From a bacterium (GTDB lineage Bacteria > UBP15 > UBA6099 > DSWB01): a stretch of 9,689 bases of DNA. The notes beneath the pieces are model-generated. The model worked only from the letters and a program-made list of their open reading frames with translations. It made no database searches and was not told the origin of the DNA. Made by a program: the position numbers and the translations under genes. Location: positions 1 through 9,689 of the forward strand of contig JAGUYV010000438.1 of assembly GCA_020061125.1 (NCBI GenBank). The letters are read 5' to 3'. Of this stretch, positions 5,809-9,689 are shown in pieces. Each line of letters begins with the position of its first letter. The first letter of the stretch is position 1.

Positions 5809-6621
5809 ATGGCTATCGTCACCATGAAGCAGCTTCTGGAGGCCGGCGTGCACTTCGGCCACCAGACCCGCCGCTGGAACCCGAAGATGAAACCCTTCAT
5901 CTTCCAGGAACGCAACGGCATCTACATTCTGGACCTGCAGCAGACCCTCAAGCGCCTTCTCGAATCCTATGAAGTGGTCAAAGACTGCGTACGCGGCGGC
6001 GGTAAGGTCATGTTTGTTGGCACCAAGAAACAGGCCAGCACCGCGATCATGGAGGAAGCGCAGCGCTGCGGCATGTACTACATCAACCAGCGTTGGCTCG
6101 GCGGCCTGCTCACCAACTTCGCCACCATCTCCAAGCGCATCCGCCGCCTCTCGGAACTCGAAGCCATGATTGAAAGCGGCGAGACCGAGAAGATGAAGAA
6201 GAAAGAGCTGAAACAGTTCAATACCGAACTGAACAAGCTGCGCAAGTACCTGGGCGGCGTGCGTGGCATGGACGGCGTGCCGGACCTCATGATCATCGTG
6301 GACCTTCGCAAGGAAGAGATCGCGTTCAAGGAAGCCAAGAAAATGGGCATCCCGGTCATCGCCCTGGTGGACACCAACTGCGATCCCACGGATGTGGACT
6401 ATCCGATTCCGGGCAACGACGACGCCATCCGCGCCGTGCGCCTCATCTGCAAAATCCACGCCGACGCCGTGATTGACGGCAATCAGCCCGCCTCGGTCGC
6501 CGAGGAAGATTTCGCCCATGCGGCGCAGGACTCCGCAAAGGCGGCCGGCGACGAGGTGGACCAGGACATCGCCTCCGGCAACGAGCAGGTGTTCGAGAAG
6601 GAAGAGGCCGGGGTCGAATGA
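5809..6621 (+). CDS. rpsB: 30S ribosomal protein S2
   Basis: 270 aa. S2 sits on the small subunit near the mRNA exit side and is needed for initiation. The start [20 protein letters not shown] is the standard S2 opening, and GGAGGT (5793-5798) precedes the ATG by 10 nt. The open frame continues further upstream, but that extension has no S2 similarity. Typical blocks follow: [80 protein letters not shown] and [11 protein letters not shown]. After the S2 core the protein carries an acidic tail of about 48 residues (223-270) rich in Ala, Asp and Glu, and variable in this family. tsf follows after 77 bp, the common bacterial arrangement. The long structured leader suggests translational or attenuation control. 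Confidence 0.98.
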   Translation: MAIVTMKQLLEAGVHFGHQTRRWNPKMKPFIFQERNGIYILDLQQTLKRLLESYEVVKDCVRGGGKVMFVGTKKQASTAIMEEAQRCGMYYINQRWLGGLLTNFATISKRIRRLSELEAMIESGETEKMKKKELKQFNTELNKLRKYLGGVRGMDGVPDLMIIVDLRKEEIAFKEAKKMGIPVIALVDTNCDPTDVDYPIPGNDDAIRAVRLICKIHADAVIDGNQPASVAEEDFAHAAQDSAKAAGDEVDQDIASGNEQVFEKEEAGVE

Positions 6622-6622
6622 A

Positions 6623-6648
6623 CCGGCGCGGGACGGCGTCCGCCCCGG
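6623..6648 (+). other. Intercistronic hairpin between rpsB and tsf
   Basis: An imperfect GC stem of 4+2+4 pairs with one bulge and one mismatch begins two bases after the rpsB stop. No T-tract follows, so it is unlikely to terminate strongly. It may protect the rpsB mRNA or reduce read-through into tsf. Confidence 0.35.
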
Positions 6649-6698
6649 CTCTGCGGCGCTACATCATTATTTCGCTCACTTACGGGAGATCGTGAATT

Positions 6699-7292
6699 AT
6701 GGAAATTACGGCAGCAATGGTGAAACAACTGCGCGAGACCACGGGCCTCGGCATGATGGACTGCAAGAAAGCCCTGCAGGAATGCGACGGCGACATGGAC
6801 AAGGCCGTCGAGTTTCTGCGCAAGAAAGGCATGAAGGTTGCCGAAAAGCGTGCGGGCCGCGCCACCAGCGAAGGCCTCGTCGAGTCCTACATCCACCTGG
6901 GCGGCAAGCTCGGCGTGCTCGTGGAACTCAACTGCGAAACCGACTTCGTGGCGCGCACCGACGCCTTTAAAAATCTGGCCAAGGATCTGTGCATGCAGAT
7001 CGCGGCCGCCGCGCCCCTGTACACCGCGCGCGAAGATGTGCCCCAGGATGTGATTGACCGCGAATCCGAGATCTTCAAGGCGCAGGCTCTTGAAGAGGGC
7101 AAACCCGAAAAAATCCTCCCCAAGATCATCGAGGGCAAGCTCAACCGGTTCTATGAAGACATCTGCCTGCTCGAACAGGCTTTCGTCAAGGACCAGGACA
7201 AGAAAATCCGCGATCTGATCAGCGCGGCCATCGCCGAGACCGGAGAAAACATTCAGGTAGGGCGCTTCGTGCGCATGGTCCTTGGCCAGTGA
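6699..7292 (+). CDS. tsf: Elongation factor Ts, short form
   Basis: 197 aa. EF-Ts is the nucleotide exchange factor that reloads EF-Tu with GTP in the cytoplasm. The N-terminal UBA-like domain carries [19 protein letters not shown] (residues 8-26), and the core has the hallmark NCETDFVAR (78-86). A second conserved stretch, [16 protein letters not shown], is followed by a short C-terminal part ending in [12 protein letters not shown]. coli EF-Ts is about 283 aa with two core subdomains; this is the single-core form seen in Thermus, actinobacteria and some other phyla. A GGGAG (6684-6688) precedes the ATG by 10 nt. The gene lies 77 bp after rpsB and ends before a strong terminator, so rpsB-tsf forms its own transcript. 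Confidence 0.97.
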   Translation: MEITAAMVKQLRETTGLGMMDCKKALQECDGDMDKAVEFLRKKGMKVAEKRAGRATSEGLVESYIHLGGKLGVLVELNCETDFVARTDAFKNLAKDLCMQIAAAAPLYTAREDVPQDVIDRESEIFKAQALEEGKPEKILPKIIEGKLNRFYEDICLLEQAFVKDQDKKIRDLISAAIAETGENIQVGRFVRMVLGQ

Positions 7293-7309
7293 CACAACGG
7301 TCAGCCCAA

Positions 7310-7337
7310 GCCCCGGTCCCAGGACCGGGGCTTTTTT
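7310..7337 (+). terminator. Strong intrinsic terminator between tsf and pyrH
   Basis: GCCCCGGTCC (7310-7319) is the exact reverse complement of GGACCGGGGC (7322-7331), and six T follow (7332-7337). It lies 18 bases after the tsf stop and 32 bases before the pyrH ATG, so it should separate the translation genes from pyrH-frr or reduce read-through. I see no good promoter in the short remaining gap. Confidence 0.9.
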
Positions 7338-7368
7338 GCAAATGCGCAAAAAGGGGGAAGAAATCCAC

Positions 7369-8088
7369 ATGGCGGAACCGGTCTACAAAAGAATTCTGCT
7401 GAAAGTCAGCGGCGAAAGCCTGGGCGGCGAGTCCGGGCAGGGAATCCAACCGGACAGCCTGGCGTATTACGCGCAGGAAATCAAATCCATTAGAGACCTC
7501 GGGGTGGAAATCTCGATTGTGGTGGGAGGCGGCAACATCTTCCGGGGAGTGTCCGTGGCCGCGCGCGGCATGGAACGGGCCAGCGCCGACTACATGGGCA
7601 TGCTCGCCACGGTGATTAACGCTCTGGCCCTGCAGAACGCGCTCGAAGTGGCGGGCGTGTACACCCGCGTGATGAGCGCCATCGAGATGCAGGCCGTGGC
7701 CGAACCCTACATCCGCCGCCGCGCCATCAGGCATGTGGAAAAGGGCCGCGTGGTCATCCTGGCCGCGGGCACGGGCAACCCGTTCTTCACCACGGACACG
7801 GCTGCGGCCCTGCGCGCCGTGGAAATCGGCGCCGGCGCCATTCTCAAGGCAACCCGCGTGGACGGCGTGTACGATTCCGATCCGGAGAAAAACCGTGACG
7901 CCAAAATGTACTCCGAGCTGTGCTTCATGGACTGCATCCGCGACCAGCTCCGCGTCATGGACAGCACCGCCATCACCATGTGCATGGAAAACACCATTCC
8001 GATCATCGTCTTCAACTTCCTCAAGCCGGGCAACCTCAAGAAAGTCGTGCTCGGCGAAAAAGTCGGCACAACCGTGAAAGGGGAATAA
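7369..8088 (+). CDS. pyrH: Uridylate kinase
   Basis: 239 aa. UMP kinase of the amino-acid-kinase fold makes UDP from UMP and ATP for pyrimidine nucleotide synthesis; bacterial enzymes are hexamers regulated by GTP and UTP. Visible blocks: [13 protein letters not shown] (residues 8-20), [10 protein letters not shown] (51-60), the [16 protein letters not shown] helix (74-89), [19 protein letters not shown] (132-150), [12 protein letters not shown] (161-172) and [11 protein letters not shown] (198-208). Length is normal. I choose the ATG at 7369, behind GGGGGA about 10 nt upstream. An in-frame ATG at 7342 would put that site inside the gene and add nine unusual residues. frr follows after six bases, so the pair is co-transcribed. 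Confidence 0.97.
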   Translation: MAEPVYKRILLKVSGESLGGESGQGIQPDSLAYYAQEIKSIRDLGVEISIVVGGGNIFRGVSVAARGMERASADYMGMLATVINALALQNALEVAGVYTRVMSAIEMQAVAEPYIRRRAIRHVEKGRVVILAAGTGNPFFTTDTAAALRAVEIGAGAILKATRVDGVYDSDPEKNRDAKMYSELCFMDCIRDQLRVMDSTAITMCMENTIPIIVFNFLKPGNLKKVVLGEKVGTTVKGE

Positions 8089-8094
8089 CCCGCA

Positions 8095-8652
8095 ATGCTC
8101 GATGACGTATACGCTGACGTGCGCGCCCGCATGGACAAGACAATCGAGGCCACCAAGAGCGATTTCAGCGCCATCCGCACGGGCCGCGCCACCCCCGCGC
8201 TTCTGGACCGGGTCTCCGCCGAAGCCTACGGGTCGCCCATGCCCATCAACCAGCTCGCAACCATTTCCGTGCCCCAGCCGCGCCTGCTCGTGATCCAGCC
8301 CTTCGACAAGGGCAACATCACGCTCATTGAAAAAGCCATCCAGACCAGCGATCTGGGCATCAACCCCCGCAACGACGGCAAGAGCATTTTCCTCGACATC
8401 CCGCCGCTCACCGAAGAGCGCCGCACCGAACTCGTCAAACAGATGAAAAAAGTGGGCGAGGAGATGAAAGTCGCCATCCGCAGCATCAGGCGCGACGCGC
8501 GCGACGAAGTGGACCTCCTTGAGGAGGAAAAGGAAATCAGCGAGGACGACCAGAAACGCGGCCACGACGAAATCCAGAAGCTCCACGACGAGTACATCAA
8601 AAAAATCGAGGAGCTGATGCGCAAAAAAGAATCGGACATCATGGAATTCTGA
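8095..8652 (+). CDS. frr: Ribosome recycling factor
   Basis: 185 aa, the usual length. With EF-G, RRF splits the post-termination ribosome into subunits. The three-helix bundle with an inserted small domain is recognisable: RTGRATPALLD (residues 28-38), VSAEAYGSPMPINQLATISV (40-59), LLVIQPFD (64-71), then DLGINPRNDGKSIFLDIPPLTEERR, and a long charged helix to the end (KKIEELMRKKESDIMEF). The ATG at 8095 lies six bases after the pyrH stop, with AAAGGGG (8077-8083) in the end of pyrH as its binding site, so the two are probably translated together. No clean terminator follows; a T-run at 8753-8758 lacks a good stem. Confidence 0.98.
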   Translation: MLDDVYADVRARMDKTIEATKSDFSAIRTGRATPALLDRVSAEAYGSPMPINQLATISVPQPRLLVIQPFDKGNITLIEKAIQTSDLGINPRNDGKSIFLDIPPLTEERRTELVKQMKKVGEEMKVAIRSIRRDARDEVDLLEEEKEISEDDQKRGHDEIQKLHDEYIKKIEELMRKKESDIMEF

Positions 8653-8760
8653 CGCGCTCGCAAAAAAACTGTTTGGCTCCGCCCCGCCGCGGGTATATGG
8701 CGGACAGAGGCGCGCCGGATCTCCTGAACGCGACCGCGCGCCCGGCCCGGATTTTTTCTC

Positions 8761-8788
8761 TTGGATCCTTTCCGGGCTGTGCTATAAT
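8761..8788 (+). promoter_or_regulatory. Extended -10 promoter for the PASTA protein gene
   Basis: TTGGAT (8761-8766), 16 bp, then a perfect TATAAT (8783-8788) preceded by TGC. The start site would be near 8795, leaving a leader of about 35 nt before the ATG at 8830. The same CTGTGCT lead-in is seen at the rpsB promoter. Confidence 0.7.
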
Positions 8789-8829
8789 GAAGCTGGACCC
8801 GGAAAAAGCAAGGGAGCCGCCAGGCCCTC

Positions 8830-9063
8830 ATGACTTATTCAATCCCCGATGTTGTTGGAACGCCGCTGGCCCGCGCCAGGGAACTCATGGGCAAAGCCGG
8901 CATTGACATTGTGTCCGTGGATTATCTGGACACGCCCGAGGAATGGAAGCCACGCAGGCAGTCCGCGCCCACGAAGACCGAGCCGTATGTGGTCATCCAG
9001 CGGCCCGAAGACGGCGGCGTGGAACTGACCGTGGTCAACGCCTGGGCGCCCCCGGAAGCCTGA
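8830..9063 (+). CDS. Small stand-alone PASTA-domain protein
   Basis: 77 aa. Almost the whole protein is one PASTA-like unit: IPDVVGTPLARARELMGKAG (residues 5-24) followed by a strand, a basic linker (EEWKPRRQSAPTKTE), then VVIQRPEDGGVELTVVNAW (54-72). Family knowledge: PASTA repeats usually sit in series outside the membrane on Ser/Thr kinases (PknB, Stk1) or penicillin-binding proteins and sense cell-wall fragments or beta-lactams. Here there is one unit, no kinase, no transpeptidase, no signal peptide and no membrane segment, so the protein should be cytoplasmic and its role is unknown. The ATG at 8830 follows AGGGAG (8811-8816) at a longish 13 nt, and the gene has its own promoter. It ends before the second palindrome copy. 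A small non-PASTA beta-protein is possible but less likely. Confidence 0.75.
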   Translation: MTYSIPDVVGTPLARARELMGKAGIDIVSVDYLDTPEEWKPRRQSAPTKTEPYVVIQRPEDGGVELTVVNAWAPPEA

Positions 9064-9140
9064 TATCCTCCTGCTCCATTTGCCTTACATAAACAAGTGA
9101 ACAGTTGCGTGTGGGCCGGGTGAAAGAGCCATGCGGCCGC

Positions 9141-9190
9141 AAAAAGCAGGACAGGCACGCGGAAAACCGCCGCGTTTCCAGTCCCCGTTC
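9141..9190. repeat. Second copy of the 620-660 palindrome; probable bidirectional terminator
   Basis: The inner stem ACGCGG (9157-9162) / CCGCGT (9170-9175) with a 7-nt loop is identical to that at 631-649, and the flank GGACAGGC is shared. The outer right arm has diverged, so the outer stem is imperfect. A T-rich tract flanks it on the minus strand (TGCTTTTT), so it could end the minus-strand gene at 9291. It lies between convergent genes, as does the first copy. Confidence 0.6.
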
Positions 9191-9290
9191 TTTGCTGCGC
9201 TCGCATTATGTGAGAGGGATTAAGGGGATTCACGAGGCAACTGTCCCCAGGATTCTTCGCTCCTGCACGGTCCAACAATCGCCGGAAGGT

Positions 9291-9689
9291 TTATTCGATT
9301 GATATGGGAAGCGCGGCTGTGAGAGGCCGCCAGCGGTCATCCTCGTAAGTGAGAACGGCTGTGAGCGCACCCGCGCCGGGTTTTGTTCCCGCGCCCGCGG
9401 TGAGGGTCACGGTCACGCGAGCCGTGTCTCCGGGCTGCACAATGATGCTGCGGCTCGGGGAATCCGCGGCAACGCCCTTGAGGCTGGATTCGAGCTTCAG
9501 CTTGCACTTGACGATTTCACTGGTTTTGTTGACGATCAGCGCCGTGGCCCGGCCTTTGGCGCCGGGCTTGATTTCCAGAGGCCCGCCGTCGAACCGGAAC
9601 CTGCCGGGAATGGCGAGCGGCGTCGCGGCGTTGAAAGAGAACTCGCGGCGCAGGCCGCCGTGGGTGACGAAGCGCACGCGCACCGTAGC
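9291..9689 (-). CDS. C-terminal part of a beta-sandwich protein, function unknown
   Basis: The frame runs off the right edge of the window; 132 residues are visible, ending at the TAA (minus strand 9293-9291). A GTG at 9683 is in frame, but the reading continues upstream (Ala-Thr-Val), so it is not taken as the start. The segment alternates beta strands with short turns. It includes LEIKPGAKGRATALIVNKT and, later, SIIVQPGDTARVTVTLTAGAG and LTAVLTYEDD. This 'PGD-x-x-x-V-x-V' layout resembles NEW3-like or other Ig-like accessory domains found at the ends of secreted glycoside hydrolases and surface proteins. I cannot name the protein; the catalytic part, if any, is outside the window. An exported carbohydrate-related protein is a guess from the fold and the organism. 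Confidence 0.6.
   Translation of the reverse strand, partial: ATVRVRFVTHGGLRREFSFNAATPLAIPGRFRFDGGPLEIKPGAKGRATALIVNKTSEIVKCKLKLESSLKGVAADSPSRSIIVQPGDTARVTVTLTAGAGTKPGAGALTAVLTYEDDRWRPLTAALPISIE

Noticed and set aside
7219-8586. A 455-codon open frame on the - strand over pyrH and frr
   Set aside because: It is the reverse shadow of two unmistakable genes, with no motif and no binding site. The similar minus-strand frames at 5506-6519 and 6483-7370 are rejected for the same reason.
8653-8760. A terminator after frr
   Set aside because: The T-run at 8753-8758 is not preceded by a matching arm. The GGCGCG/CGCGCC pairing upstream is separated from it and has a long loop.

Overview
The window comes from a GC-rich bacterial chromosome. 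The bacterial order rpsB-tsf-pyrH-frr rules out an archaeon. A carbohydrate-esterase fragment of the CE15 type, a short EF-Ts (197 aa), a stand-alone PASTA protein and REP-like palindromes between genes fit an environmental polysaccharide degrader. The PVC group (Kiritimatiellota, Lentisphaerota, Verrucomicrobiota) or a neighbouring phylum is possible, but the phylum is a guess.

Layout. (1) 1-599, + strand: the 3' part of a glucuronoyl-esterase-like hydrolase, followed by a strong hairpin terminator. (2) 600-1229: no gene, but a repeat- and palindrome-rich spacer between convergent genes. (3) 1230-3965, - strand: a plant-type threonine synthase followed by a cystathionine gamma-synthase-like enzyme. 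Both are PLP enzymes of the homoserine branch. (4) 4160-5480, + strand, divergent from (3): a 65-aa helical protein and, one base later, a 373-aa Sep-tRNA:Cys-tRNA synthase (SepCysS). The synthase retains the PLP lysine and the three cysteines typical of the archaeal enzyme. (5) 5557-8652, + strand: the translation cluster rpsB-tsf-pyrH-frr. It has its own promoter, an attenuator-like leader, and a terminator between tsf and pyrH. (6) 8761-9063, + strand: a 77-aa single-PASTA-domain protein behind an extended -10 promoter. (7) 9064-9290: a spacer with a second copy of the palindrome seen at 620-660. (8) 9291-9689, - strand: the C-terminal part of a beta-sandwich protein of unknown function.

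The most notable content is the SepCysS gene and its coupled small partner. The tRNA-dependent cysteine route (SepRS makes Sep-tRNA-Cys, SepCysS turns it into Cys-tRNA-Cys) is known mainly from methanogens and related archaea, with few bacterial cases. The small upstream gene fits the pattern of short SepCysE-like proteins fused or coupled to SepCysS. Threonine synthase and a plant-like cystathionine gamma-synthase lie directly across a shared AT-rich promoter region. The block may therefore tie cysteine charging to methionine and threonine synthesis, but that link is inference. No SepRS and no tRNA gene is visible in this window, so the pathway cannot be completed from here.
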